A program made the translations under genes and the position numbers. DNA of 43,287 bases from an uncultured Alphaproteobacteria bacterium (GTDB lineage: Bacteria; Pseudomonadota; Alphaproteobacteria; RF32; CAG-239), in NCBI GenBank assembly GCA_910585375.1, contig CAJUCZ010000016.1:1-43287 (forward strand), in the 5' to 3' direction. The notes below the pieces were generated by a model, which did not search any database, was not told the origin of the DNA, and saw only the letters and a list, made by a program, of their open reading frames with translations. Below are positions 16,113-24,096 of the stretch, in pieces. Every line of letters starts with the position of its first letter. The stretch's first letter is position 1.

Positions 16113-16361
16113 ATGTTATCAAAGAAAAATAGAAAAGAATGGCATAAAACCTTCCGGAGTTATTGCAATCAGGAATTAGACCGGATGATGACAGAACAGG
16201 GAATAACAAACGCGGAACTTGCTAAACATACATATTTTCTGGTAGGACGAATAGAAAAGCTGAGAACAAATACAATAGGCCTGCATATAAAGGACTATGT
16301 TTACTTGTTCTCGTTCTTCGACAAGGTATTTGAAATAAAACTGATCGACGCCCAAAAATAA
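16113..16361 (+). CDS. Small HTH-like protein of the repeated element, copy A
   Basis: An 82 aa basic protein. The middle (RMMTEQGITNAELAKHTYF, then VGRIEKLRTNT) fits the helix 1 to helix 3 pattern of Cro/C1-type DNA-binding domains, and the end (YVYLFSFFDKVFEIKLID) could be a dimerising strand-helix unit. The start at 16113 is chosen because copy B begins at the same residue (MLSKKNRKEW versus MLSRKYRKEW) and the Shine-Dalgarno GGAG lies 9-10 bases upstream in both. The two copies are about 70% identical by my count, with many conservative changes, which suggests selection on the protein. A role in controlling the element's own RNA is inferred. Confidence 0.7.
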   Translation: MLSKKNRKEWHKTFRSYCNQELDRMMTEQGITNAELAKHTYFLVGRIEKLRTNTIGLHIKDYVYLFSFFDKVFEIKLIDAQK

Positions 16362-16380
16362 TCCTTGGCAATAAGAAAAA

Positions 16381-16408
16381 AAGCGGGAGGAAATCCCGCT
16401 TTTTTATT
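16381..16408 (+). terminator. Terminator of the small HTH gene, copy A
   Basis: The stem AAGCGGGA/TCCCGCTT with loop GGAAA-type bases is followed by TTTTTATT. The equivalent hairpin follows the HTH gene in copy B. Confidence 0.85.
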
Positions 16409-16690
16409 CTTCCCCTGAAACACATCCCCCCATTCGGTACGGTTTGGGCACCCTTTGCGAATAGCTTAGGTTTTGGAGCAAAACCCGAAAGTAAAGCACC
16501 ACTCCCCTCAAGCCTGAGGGGCTAGGGGAGTTGATTAGCCCGATTACCGAATGATTTCTTAGCTTTTGGCCCAAAGAGGTAATAATGAAGCACTAAGCCT
16601 TGGAACGTAGTGACCTTAACTTTGGGCTGAAAGCTTAGAAAATGAGGTTGGGCTTGATTTTTGCTTACTTTTGATCAAGCAAAAGTAAGA
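16409..16690. repeat. Non-coding inverted-repeat module of copy A
   Basis: No gene. CATTCGGTA (16431-16439) pairs with TACCGAATG (16545-16553). CTCCCCTC/GAGGGG with GGGGAG forms a hairpin near 16501-16530. The 19-nt segment at 16558-16576 pairs with 16620-16638 with few mismatches (CTTAGCTTT...CCCAAAG / CTTTGGG...AAGCTTAG). CTTGAT (16653-16658) and ATCAAG (16674-16679) interleave with CTTACTTTTG (16664-16673) and CAAAAGTAAG (16680-16689). All but the variable hairpin are kept in copy B. Structure-rich DNA or RNA of unknown role. Confidence 0.7.
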
Positions 16691-16810
16691 AAGAAGAATA
16701 ACCAACTCTATGAAAAAAATGAACCCCGAAAATAAAAAACAACGGCAAAAGGGGGTGAAAGAAAGAGCGGAGAACAAAAGGGATAAGGGGGTGAGAAAAG
16801 AGAAAGTGAT

Positions 16811-16862
16811 GGGGAAGGAGAGGGAAGGAGAGGGAAGGAGAGGGAAGGAGAGGGAAGGAGAG
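16811..16862 (+). repeat. GGAGAGGGAA tandem repeat, copy A
   Basis: Four to five tandem 10-bp units. The same unit repeats at 1-50 and from 43247 to the window end. A 10-bp period shifts the reading frame at each unit yet contains no stop in any forward frame. Confidence 0.9.
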
Positions 16863-16887
16863 ATAAATACCCTTGATGAGAAAAAAG

Positions 16888-16917
16888 CAGAAAAGAAACT
16901 TTAAAGTTTCTTTTCTG
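16888..16917. terminator. Perfect 30-bp palindrome at the MFS gene end
   Basis: Positions 16888-16917 form a perfect palindrome, CAGAAAAGAAACTTT followed by its reverse complement. It covers the last codons and the stop of the minus-strand MFS gene. It is AT-rich with no G+C-rich stem, so terminator activity is plausible but not certain. Confidence 0.55.
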
Positions 16918-18202
16918 TTGGGGATATAAGTTCTCTGGCCTTATCCATTAATGTCTCATCTTCTGAAATCTTATGAAAAATTCGGGTCGTGTCTAACGGA
17001 ATAGGATAAGTCGGTGAGGGGCTGACATAATTAATATCCTTAAACATAATGTGCTTAAGGCAAAAGACAATAAAAACACCGGCGGCAACGGCATAAGCAC
17101 CGACAAAGCTGATCGGGCCGAACTCCTGCATAAAGAAAGAAATAACAATCGGGCCGGCAATCATGCCGATACTCTGCAGTAAAATGAGCATCCCGCTGGC
17201 TTCGACCCGTTCATCATCCGCAATCATGTCGTTAACGTGTGAAACCGAAATCGGATAAAGAATAAATGTGCCAAATCCCATCAGCAGCGCGCCGATAATC
17301 AGCATTCCTGTTCCTGACGTAATAAAAAAATGCACCCACGGCACAATCAAAAACAAAAAGCCGCCGATAAACAACATGACGATTCTGCGGTCAAAATAAT
17401 CGGAAAGACGGCCGATTGGCAGCTGAATGGCCATGCCGCCAAAAACGCCGAAAAACATAAAAAGCGACGTCTGCTCCAGTGTCAACTCCATCTGATGGGC
17501 ATAAATCGCCCCGAGAATGTAAAAAGCACCGACAAAAACGCCGCTTATCAAACAACCTGCAACACCGACCGGCGTTTTTTTGTAAAGGGCAATCAATGAC
17601 ATGTTTTTATGCACGGTAATTGCAGGTGTCGGCAGCGCCGTCAGCGAAATCGGCACCAGAGCGATGGAAAGCAGAATGGAAACCGTAATATAAATCACCA
17701 CGCCGCTGCTGTCCGGAATGTTTAACAAAAGCTGCCCTGAACTGGCTCCGAGATAAGAGCTGATCATGTACAAAGACATAATCATTCCGCGGTTGGCATT
17801 GGTCGCACGGGCGTTCAGCCAGCTTTCCAGACACATAAAAGCCGAGCCGATGCAATAGCCTTCCAAAAAGCGCAAAACGCCCCAGAAATATAGGTTTTCC
17901 GAGAAAAAGTGTAACAGTACAATGCCGGAAAAAATTGAAATATAGGTTGAAAATGCCCGAATATGCCCGACCTTGTTGATAATCCGGTACGAGATGACCG
18001 ACGCGACAATATAACCGGTGTAATACATAGCCAGAATAATACCGGCGGCAAAAGTATTGTCGTTGTTTTCTGCCAACCGCAACGCCAGCGATGAGCTGAG
18101 CAGGCCATAAGCACAGCAGGTCAAAATTGTGCCGAAGAAAAAAGCAGTCAGCGGAGAAACGATTTTTTCAAGAGATTTAAGATGTTCGAGTATATTCTGC
18201 AT
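16901..18202 (-). CDS. MFS transporter (YcaD-like)
   Basis: Major facilitator superfamily protein of 433 aa with about 12 hydrophobic segments in the inner membrane. Residues 50-140 hold the typical inter-helix region and the run RFLEGYCIGSAFMCLESWLN. The segment ESWLNARATNANRGMIMSLY resembles the YcaD-type group of E. coli. A GRLSDYFDRR loop near the middle is the motif-A-like repeat of the second half. The start ATG has AAGGA 7-8 bases upstream. The substrate is not predictable. It is convergent with the repeated element and divergent from mutT. Confidence 0.88.
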   Translation of the reverse strand: MQNILEHLKSLEKIVSPLTAFFFGTILTCCAYGLLSSSLALRLAENNDNTFAAGIILAMYYTGYIVASVISYRIINKVGHIRAFSTYISIFSGIVLLHFFSENLYFWGVLRFLEGYCIGSAFMCLESWLNARATNANRGMIMSLYMISSYLGASSGQLLLNIPDSSGVVIYITVSILLSIALVPISLTALPTPAITVHKNMSLIALYKKTPVGVAGCLISGVFVGAFYILGAIYAHQMELTLEQTSLFMFFGVFGGMAIQLPIGRLSDYFDRRIVMLFIGGFLFLIVPWVHFFITSGTGMLIIGALLMGFGTFILYPISVSHVNDMIADDERVEASGMLILLQSIGMIAGPIVISFFMQEFGPISFVGAYAVAAGVFIVFCLKHIMFKDINYVSPSPTYPIPLDTTRIFHKISEDETLMDKARELISPTEKKL

Positions 18203-18313
18203 AAGATATTCCTTGTTTTTGTCCCTAATCTACAGGATAAAAAGATATTTTCAACAACTTATCTTGCTAATCCTCAGGTCTTGAGTTAAAATCTGTCCCA
18301 AAGGAGAGAAAAG

Positions 18314-18706
18314 ATGAAAGACGTATCAGCCGGTATTATAACTTGTGGCGGAAAAGTGCTGATAGCCCAAAGGCGGCACGGCAAAAATCAGGAATACCTG
18401 TGGGAGTTCCCCGGCGGCAAGCTGGAAGAGGGTGAAACCCTGCCGCAGTGCCTGCAAAGGGAAATCAAAGAAGAACTGGACAAAGAAATTACGGTCGGCG
18501 ATTTTTTTATGACCTCTGTTTATGAATATGAAAACGGCGCCATCCGGCTTCATGCTTACTTTGCTGCCATGAACGAGCCGGAAATCCCCTCGCATATAGA
18601 CCATGAACAGGTTAAATGGATCGACTGGACGCAGATTGACGACTATACCTTTGCTCCGGCAGATATTCCGATTAAAAACGCGTTGAAAAAGTTATATGGC
18701 GCATAG
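18314..18706 (+). CDS. mutT: MutT-type NUDIX hydrolase
   Basis: A 130 aa NUDIX hydrolase that probably cleaves 8-oxo-dGTP to the monophosphate and so prevents A-to-C errors. The NUDIX box runs from G35 to about residue 57 (GKLEEGE, then REIKEEL), with metal-binding E50, E53 and E54. The family Gly after EEL is Asp here (D56). AAGGAGAG lies just before the ATG. MutT rather than another NUDIX activity is supported by the start (SAGIITCGGKVLIAQR), the length and WEFPGGKLE. It stands alone. Confidence 0.85.
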   Translation: MKDVSAGIITCGGKVLIAQRRHGKNQEYLWEFPGGKLEEGETLPQCLQREIKEELDKEITVGDFFMTSVYEYENGAIRLHAYFAAMNEPEIPSHIDHEQVKWIDWTQIDDYTFAPADIPIKNALKKLYGA

Positions 18707-19021
18707 TTTTATAATACTTGAACCATTATTGGACAAAATGAAATATATTTTTGCTAAAGTAGCTTGAAGCAAGGCGAATTTTGTGATAATATCAAAAATG
18801 TAATTATATTACACTGTATATTATTAACAAAACTGAAGAAAGGAATTTTGAGCGCTGTTTGTATCAGAATTTATCAGTAAAGCCGGAAAAGTAGTCAACG
18901 CAGACGAGCCCGTTAAGATGTGAAGTACAGTAACATCGGGATTTTAACAGAAGGTTTGAACATAAACAATTTTACAATTATCTGAAAAAACACCTCTGCA
19001 GTTTTATAAATATATAAAGAT
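18707..19021. other. Gene-free spacer between mutT and a phage-type gene
   Basis: Mostly AT-rich. Around 18847-18922 there is a short open stretch (codons reading ...FVSEFISKAGKVVNADEPVKM, then TGA) that looks protein-like but lacks a start codon in frame. It may be the remnant of a small gene. No promoter or terminator was confidently identified. Confidence 0.4.
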
Positions 19022-19354
19022 ATGACAAAAAATACATCTTGCGTAGAGTTCGTAAACTGCACACCGCATGCTATCTGTCTTAACGACGGACGGGTTTTTG
19101 AGCCCTCCGGCGTTATTGCCAGAGTGTCGGCCAAGACATCTGAGTTCGATGCCAATGGCATTGCGACCCAAAGCTTTGGCTCGGTAGAGAATCTTCCCGC
19201 CCCCAAGGACGGAACGGTTTATATCGTTTCAGCTCTAGTTCTGGGCCGAGCCCAGATTGAGGGCAGAACGGACGTTGTCGCTCCGGCTACGGGGCATAAA
19301 GACTGCGTCCGCGAGAACGGGTTTATCAAGTCCGTTCCCGGATTTGTGCGTTAA
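19022..19354 (+). CDS. Small protein of a phage-associated family
   Basis: A 110 aa protein. The order of motifs, a VNCTPHAI-type start, EPSGVIARVS, SFGSVENLPAPKDGTVYIVSALV, then RTDVVAPATG and a VRENG ending, matches a small protein family I know from phages and prophages of many hosts, with a typical core of LTPH...IVSALV...RxDVVxPxTG. Its function is unknown. No other phage gene is near, so it is an orphan remnant or a captured gene. The Shine-Dalgarno is poor. Family assignment is from memory of the pattern, not a search. Confidence 0.65.
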   Translation: MTKNTSCVEFVNCTPHAICLNDGRVFEPSGVIARVSAKTSEFDANGIATQSFGSVENLPAPKDGTVYIVSALVLGRAQIEGRTDVVAPATGHKDCVRENGFIKSVPGFVR

Positions 19355-19379
19355 GAACTCCCGAGAGATCGGCATATCG

Positions 19380-19412
19380 GAAAAAGGAGCCTTTTCAAGC
19401 TCCTTTTTTTTA
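19380..19412 (+). terminator. Terminator after the phage-type gene
   Basis: The stem AAAGGAGC/GCTCCTTT with loop CTTTTCAA is followed by a T-run of 8. Confidence 0.88.
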
Positions 19413-19426
19413 TGACCCGATAATAT

Positions 19427-19921
19427 TTAATCATCAAGCCGGATGTTCGGATTAATTTTGGCAAAATCCTCCGGCAGCATGACCAAAGAAACATAAACAT
19501 TAGGCATTTTCTGTTCAGGGTTTTCCTCATGTACAACGCCGTTTTGGCATAAAACCGGATGAGTGCGATAACACGGATATCCTTCGTCTTCCCTGCTTCT
19601 TGTCCAACAGTCGTTAAACGCCGTCAGCGAAAACCTCCTCGCCAGAAAACAAAAGTCGGAAGAAATCAGGGTCGAAAAATATTCGGGATAATTCTCTTTA
19701 CCCCATTCCTGCCGTAACAAATCGCTTTCTCTGAGATCTTTATTCTGTCCGATAGAAGAAAGAAAAGCAATATTAACCAGCGGTTTAAACCAAATTCCTT
19801 CTAATAAACTTTCACCAAGAAACTCCTGTCCCTTAATCAATTCGACCACGGCAATCCCTTTGGCAGAATCTGAAACAACCTTGAGAGTCTTGTCAACATA
19901 AAGCAATTTTCTCTTTCCCAT
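19427..19921 (-). CDS. Hypothetical protein
   Basis: A 164 aa protein not recognised. The start (KRKLLYVDKTLKVVSDSAKG) has no signal peptide. The middle has paired aromatic and charged segments (EYFSTLISSDFCFLARRFSL, FNDCWTRSREDEGYPCYRTH) and the end VYVSLVMLPEDFAKINPNIRL. No clear Shine-Dalgarno precedes the ATG. It converges on the phage-type gene and could be part of the same small accessory insertion between mutT and opgH. Existence is supported by a full-length ORF with normal codon use, not by homology. Confidence 0.65.
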   Translation of the reverse strand: MGKRKLLYVDKTLKVVSDSAKGIAVVELIKGQEFLGESLLEGIWFKPLVNIAFLSSIGQNKDLRESDLLRQEWGKENYPEYFSTLISSDFCFLARRFSLTAFNDCWTRSREDEGYPCYRTHPVLCQNGVVHEENPEQKMPNVYVSLVMLPEDFAKINPNIRLDD

Positions 19922-20016
19922 AATGATTTGTTTTTACAATAATTAATTTAACACGTTAGTTATAGCATCTGAATCTCTAAAAGCAATTTGTTTTTATCTG
20001 AACTCGGTGTTAAAAG

Positions 20017-22068
20017 CTATTGGTTATCTGTACGCAGGCGTCCGGCCAGCAAAGCGTCTTTCAGAATTTGCGGACTGTAAAGCAGGGCAATCTCTTCTTC
20101 TTTACTAAAGTCGGCGGCCAATCCGTGATTGATAAAGTTCTCCAGTTTAATCTGCGCGCTTTCCAAATCCGCAGCCTTAAATTCCGGAGCCGGCCCGTTG
20201 GTTTCAAGCATCATCAAATGCAAATTGTTCAGCACGGCATCGGTTGCCAGCAATTCGGCGCCCTGATAATCGCGCTTGGTCTTTTCTGTCAGAATCTCTC
20301 TGGCTTTCAGGGCTTTTTGCAAAATCTCTGGCAGTCTGGCTTCTTCCGGAATAATAAAATATTTATGCTTTTCGGCCAGCCTTCCTGCTTTTTCATATGA
20401 TGAAATCATCGAAATCGGAATAGACAACATCAGCCCGACGGTAATCGGCAGCATCCACCAGAACAAATCATGCGCATGATACCAGACAACAATTGTCGTA
20501 ATCACACCAAGAACCGTGTGCCAGACGTGGCGGCGGAATGCTTCGGCAAAAGAAGTGCCGGTCTCGTCGCGGTTCTGAGTGTTCCAGCTCACGGCATTTC
20601 CGGTCAGGATGTCAAAAACGAACTTGCTCTGAAACATCATCATAATCGGCGCAAACAACGCGCTGATGACAATCTCGGAAAAAACGCTTTTAATCGCGCC
20701 CAACCGCCCGCCAATCAGCTTTTTGTCTTTGTTTTGCAGCAGATAAACTATCAGCCCGAGAAATTTCGGAAAAATCAGCATAACCATGGAAATGACAAAC
20801 AAGCTGATTGTCCCGATCTTGTCAAAAACCGGCCAGGTCGGAAAAAGCGTGTAAGACGTCGGAAAATATGTGGGCGGAAAAATCTCGCGCCCGAGAGCAA
20901 TCATCAACCCGACCAACAAAAAGCACAACCAGATTGGAGAAGACAAATAAGACATAATGCCAATGGTAAAATGCACGCGGCTCACCGGATGCAGCCCCTT
21001 GGAAATAAGCACCTTGATATGCTGCAAATTCCCTTGGCACCAACGTCGGTCGCGCACGGCAAAATCAATCATGGACGGCGGACATTCCTCATAGCTGCCT
21101 TTCAGTTCGGGCAGCAGCCAGGCTGACCAGCCACCGCGCCGGATAAGCGCCGCCTCCACAAAATCATGGCTCAGAATATGCCCGCCGAACGGGGCTTTGC
21201 CTTTCAGAACCGGCAGCCCGCAGCAGGCCATGAACGCCTTGACCCGGATAATGGCGTTGTGTCCCCAATAGTTGCTGTCGCCCACCTGCCAATAAGCCAG
21301 TCCGGCGGAAACAATCGGGCCGTAAACCTTGCCGGCAAACTGCTGAATGCGGGCAAAAAGCGAATGGCGGTTAATGCACATCGGCGGCGCCTGAATAATG
21401 CCGGCATGCGGATTGGCTTCCATCAGCTGCGACATCGCCAGCATCGTTTTGCCCGCCAGCAGACTGTCAGCGTCCAATACAATCATAAAGTCATATTTGT
21501 TGCCCCATTTTACACAGAAATCTTCAATGTTTCCGCTCTTGCGCGCGGTGTTTTTGGCGCGGCGGCGATAATAAAGATTAATCTCCGGTGACATTAGTTT
21601 GCGGGCTTCCAGCCAGTTTTTTTCTTCCTCAATCCAGACTTTCGGATTGGTCGTATCGCTCAAAACAAAAATATCATAAGCCCGCCCTTGTCCTGTCTGC
21701 TGTAATTCTTCGGCCATTGCCAGCAGGTTGGCAAAAACTTCGGTGGACGATTCATTATAAACCGGCATGAGCAGAGCCGTTCTTGTCTGCAGTTTAGTCT
21801 CTTCCGGCACCCAGAGCACGCCGGGGACTTTTTTCTTGCACAAAAGCTCAATAAAGCCAAAAACGCTGGACCAGAAAAACAAGGCAATCCATGCAAAAGT
21901 CAGCATAAACAAACCAATCATCAACGCTTTGGTCAGCCAGACGGAATCACTCGGAATAACTGTCATCCATTTAAGCGTTGCCAGAAGGGTACTGATAACC
22001 ATCAGCCCGAAAACTTTAATCCTGCGGTTGCGGATTCTTTTGGGATTAATCGGAGAATATTCTTCCAT
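20017..22068 (-). CDS. opgH: Glucans biosynthesis glucosyltransferase H
   Basis: Inner-membrane glycosyltransferase (family GT2) of 683 aa that polymerises UDP-glucose into the beta-glucan backbone of osmoregulated periplasmic glucans. Two N-terminal TM segments (about 18-36, 46-68) precede a cytoplasmic catalytic domain with MPVYNE (101-106), D199-A-D201, HD (301-302) and a QxxRW-like RDRRWCQGN (339-347). About six TM segments follow. It is somewhat shorter than E. coli OpgH (847 aa), mainly at the ends. AAGGA lies six bases before the ATG. It follows opgG and a small gene in one operon. Confidence 0.95.
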   Translation of the reverse strand: MEEYSPINPKRIRNRRIKVFGLMVISTLLATLKWMTVIPSDSVWLTKALMIGLFMLTFAWIALFFWSSVFGFIELLCKKKVPGVLWVPEETKLQTRTALLMPVYNESSTEVFANLLAMAEELQQTGQGRAYDIFVLSDTTNPKVWIEEEKNWLEARKLMSPEINLYYRRRAKNTARKSGNIEDFCVKWGNKYDFMIVLDADSLLAGKTMLAMSQLMEANPHAGIIQAPPMCINRHSLFARIQQFAGKVYGPIVSAGLAYWQVGDSNYWGHNAIIRVKAFMACCGLPVLKGKAPFGGHILSHDFVEAALIRRGGWSAWLLPELKGSYEECPPSMIDFAVRDRRWCQGNLQHIKVLISKGLHPVSRVHFTIGIMSYLSSPIWLCFLLVGLMIALGREIFPPTYFPTSYTLFPTWPVFDKIGTISLFVISMVMLIFPKFLGLIVYLLQNKDKKLIGGRLGAIKSVFSEIVISALFAPIMMMFQSKFVFDILTGNAVSWNTQNRDETGTSFAEAFRRHVWHTVLGVITTIVVWYHAHDLFWWMLPITVGLMLSIPISMISSYEKAGRLAEKHKYFIIPEEARLPEILQKALKAREILTEKTKRDYQGAELLATDAVLNNLHLMMLETNGPAPEFKAADLESAQIKLENFINHGLAADFSKEEEIALLYSPQILKDALLAGRLRTDNQ

Positions 22069-22070
22069 TT

Positions 22071-22505
22071 TCAGTCCTTTTTGCGTTTATGGAAAATTTT
22101 GCTCAAAAAGCTTTGCGGCGCTTCGATCTTCTGCGGTTTCATCTCGGCAAAACAATAATCCGGCGCCGTTGCAAATATCAGGCCTTTTTGCAGAGCGGCA
22201 AATGTTTCGCTTTCATCACCGAGGTTAAAATTTTTATATTTATTTTTAGATTCGGAAAGCAAAAAGCCGTATTTGTATCGCGCAACAAGCTGTTCATCGG
22301 AAAGGTTGCCGCCGTTGAAAACCTTTTTGGCTTTTTCCAATATAATGCTGTCCGGAAAGACAGAAATCTCCTGCTTTTGAGACGAAGTCTCCCATTTTTT
22401 CAGCATCTCATCCTGCGCGGCTTCCAGCTCCTTGCCTGAAAAGCCCAGATTCTCCAGATAAGCGCGGATAATGTCTTTGCTGCTTCTGATCTTTATGGCA
22501 ACCAT
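22071..22505 (-). CDS. Small protein encoded between opgG and opgH
   Basis: A 144 aa protein with no family I recognise. It has no signal peptide; the N terminus is basic and helical (IKIRSSKDIIRAYLENLGFS) and the C terminus ends in a basic cluster (FHKRKKD). The start at 22505 overlaps the opgG stop by 11 bases and has GGAG six bases upstream, better than the ATG at 22517. It ends two bases before opgH. The tight coupling suggests a role in glucan synthesis, perhaps as an OpgG/OpgH partner or regulator, but this is inference from position. Confidence 0.75.
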   Translation of the reverse strand: MVAIKIRSSKDIIRAYLENLGFSGKELEAAQDEMLKKWETSSQKQEISVFPDSIILEKAKKVFNGGNLSDEQLVARYKYGFLLSESKNKYKNFNLGDESETFAALQKGLIFATAPDYCFAEMKPQKIEAPQSFLSKIFHKRKKD

Positions 22506-24061
22506 TGATAACTCCATACCTCTGAAACATTTTCTCCGCCTTTTTTCAAAACAATCCGCAGTTCGGAAGTCTTGTCATTCGGCTTAAAGTCGACATAAGC
22601 GGTCAGACCTTTGGTCAGCGGGTTCAGCATCAGATGCGAACCGGCAATCTTTCCTTCGCTGGCAGACGCGTCAATGCTGATTTCATTATTGTTAAAAGCC
22701 TTGGTAACGGCGGCGGACGGCGCAAAATCAACCGCAAACTTGCGCTTTTCCGTTTCCAGCATGCCGGAAACCCCGCCAATTCCGGTGCGCGTCGCTGTAA
22801 CGGCAACCGGCTTGCTTTTGCCCAAAGAAATTCGGGAACCCCACGTCAGACGATATTGAAAATAATATTCTTTGCCGGCCACGGCTTTTTTCTTAGGCAC
22901 CCAATAGGCAACGATATTATCATGAATCTCCTGTACGGACGGAATTTCTACCAGTTCGACCCAGCCTTTGCCCCAGTCGCTGATCGGTTCAACCCAGGCG
23001 CTCGGACGCTGCTCGTACATTGCTTCAAAATCCTGATAATGTTCGGGATTTGTATCTCTCTGCATCAGGCCGAAACCTTTGGGATTGTTGTCTTCAAAAG
23101 CCGAAATCCGCAAATATTTCGAATTGTCAAGCGGCCGCCAGAGCCATTCGCCGTTGTTATTGTGAACCAGCAGACCATCGCTGTCATGAACTTCCGGCCG
23201 GTGGTCGTCAAAACGGTTTTTGGTGTTTTCTCCGAACAAAAACATAGAGGTTAGCGGTGCAATTCCGAGTTTGTTAATCTCCTTGCGCGGAAAAAGCCTG
23301 GCCTGAACCTCCATAACGGTTTCTTCTCCCGGTGTAATGGCAAAGCTGTAAGCGCCGGCCACGCTCGGGCTGTCCAGCAGGGCATATACGATGACGGATT
23401 GAGATTTGCGGGTAGGCTTTTCCAGCCAGAATTCTTTAAAAACCGGAAATTCCTCGCCGGTCTGGACGGCCGTATCAATTGCCAAACCGCGCGCCGAAAG
23501 ACCGTATTTGTTGCCTTTGCCGAGTGCACGAAAATAACTGGCTCCCAGAAAAGAAACCAACTCGTCAAAATAACGGGCGGTGTTCAGCGGGCTGTGCAGG
23601 CGAAAACCGGCATAGCCGATATTTTCAAGCTGCGAAGCATCAAGCTTGTTGCGGCCGTAATCAAAAAATTGCGGAGAATATTTAATCGGATGCGACCGGC
23701 CGTTGATAACCTCGTTAATTGGCACAGAAACATTAAAAAGGGAACCCAAATGAAAAAACTGCAGCTCAAATGGCAGACGCTGCCCGAACCACGGACCGTT
23801 ATTGCGTACGAAACGGATGTCGCGGTGCTGGTCGTAATCCAGCTGTTTCACGCTGTCGGGAAGAACCGTGCTGGGGGCGGCATAAGCTTGCGACGCCAGC
23901 TTTTGCGCCATGCTGCTGAGAACGTCAAAATCAAAAATCTCGCCTTCGGCAATGGCCGGCAGATTCTCTGTTGTCTGATTCTTTATATAAAACATCCATC
24001 CGGCCCAGACAACAGCGGCAACAACCGCAATCGCCAGCAAATTCTTCAGGAATTTTACCAT
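22493..24061 (-). CDS. opgG: Glucans biosynthesis protein G
   Basis: Periplasmic protein of about 522 aa needed to build or branch osmoregulated periplasmic glucans. The N terminus (KFLKNLLAIAVVAAVVWAGWMFYI) is a signal or membrane anchor. The MdoG fold then covers the rest, with typical runs RFVRNNGPWFGQRLPFELQF, FHLGSLF, LPFELQFF, YRLTWGS and a C-terminal immunoglobulin-like domain. The start at 24061 has AAGGAG five bases upstream; the earlier GTG at 24085 lacks one. It is first in the opgG-small gene-opgH unit. Confidence 0.93.
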   Translation of the reverse strand: MVKFLKNLLAIAVVAAVVWAGWMFYIKNQTTENLPAIAEGEIFDFDVLSSMAQKLASQAYAAPSTVLPDSVKQLDYDQHRDIRFVRNNGPWFGQRLPFELQFFHLGSLFNVSVPINEVINGRSHPIKYSPQFFDYGRNKLDASQLENIGYAGFRLHSPLNTARYFDELVSFLGASYFRALGKGNKYGLSARGLAIDTAVQTGEEFPVFKEFWLEKPTRKSQSVIVYALLDSPSVAGAYSFAITPGEETVMEVQARLFPRKEINKLGIAPLTSMFLFGENTKNRFDDHRPEVHDSDGLLVHNNNGEWLWRPLDNSKYLRISAFEDNNPKGFGLMQRDTNPEHYQDFEAMYEQRPSAWVEPISDWGKGWVELVEIPSVQEIHDNIVAYWVPKKKAVAGKEYYFQYRLTWGSRISLGKSKPVAVTATRTGIGGVSGMLETEKRKFAVDFAPSAAVTKAFNNNEISIDASASEGKIAGSHLMLNPLTKGLTAYVDFKPNDKTSELRIVLKKGGENVSEVWSYQWLP

Positions 24062-24096
24062 TTTCTCTCCTTTGTGTTTTTGCACTTGTCCTCACA

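Larger units (their letters stand above)
15885..16887 (+). repeat. Repeated element, full copy A
   Basis: A unit of about 1 kb that recurs at 42324-43287 (copy B, cut by the window end) and at 1-90 (tail only). In order it holds a promoter, a structured RNA of about 180 nt, a terminator-like hairpin, a small HTH-like gene (16113-16361), a terminator (16381-16406), a non-coding module with inverted repeats (16420-16690), a charged low-complexity stretch and GGAGAGGGAA tandem units. No transposase, integrase or clear target-site duplication is visible. It lies between rlmH and an MFS gene without breaking either. Copies A and B differ at many sites, so the insertion is not recent. Confidence 0.75.

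Noticed and set aside
16710..16904. 64 aa charged ORF in the element tail
   Set aside because: The tandem 10-bp repeat is open in every forward frame, so the ORF carries no evidence of coding; copy B keeps a similar start but the product is only Lys/Glu/Arg/Gly.
19427..19921. Toxin-antitoxin partner of the phage-type gene
   Set aside because: The two genes are convergent with a terminator between them, and neither resembles a known toxin or antitoxin.
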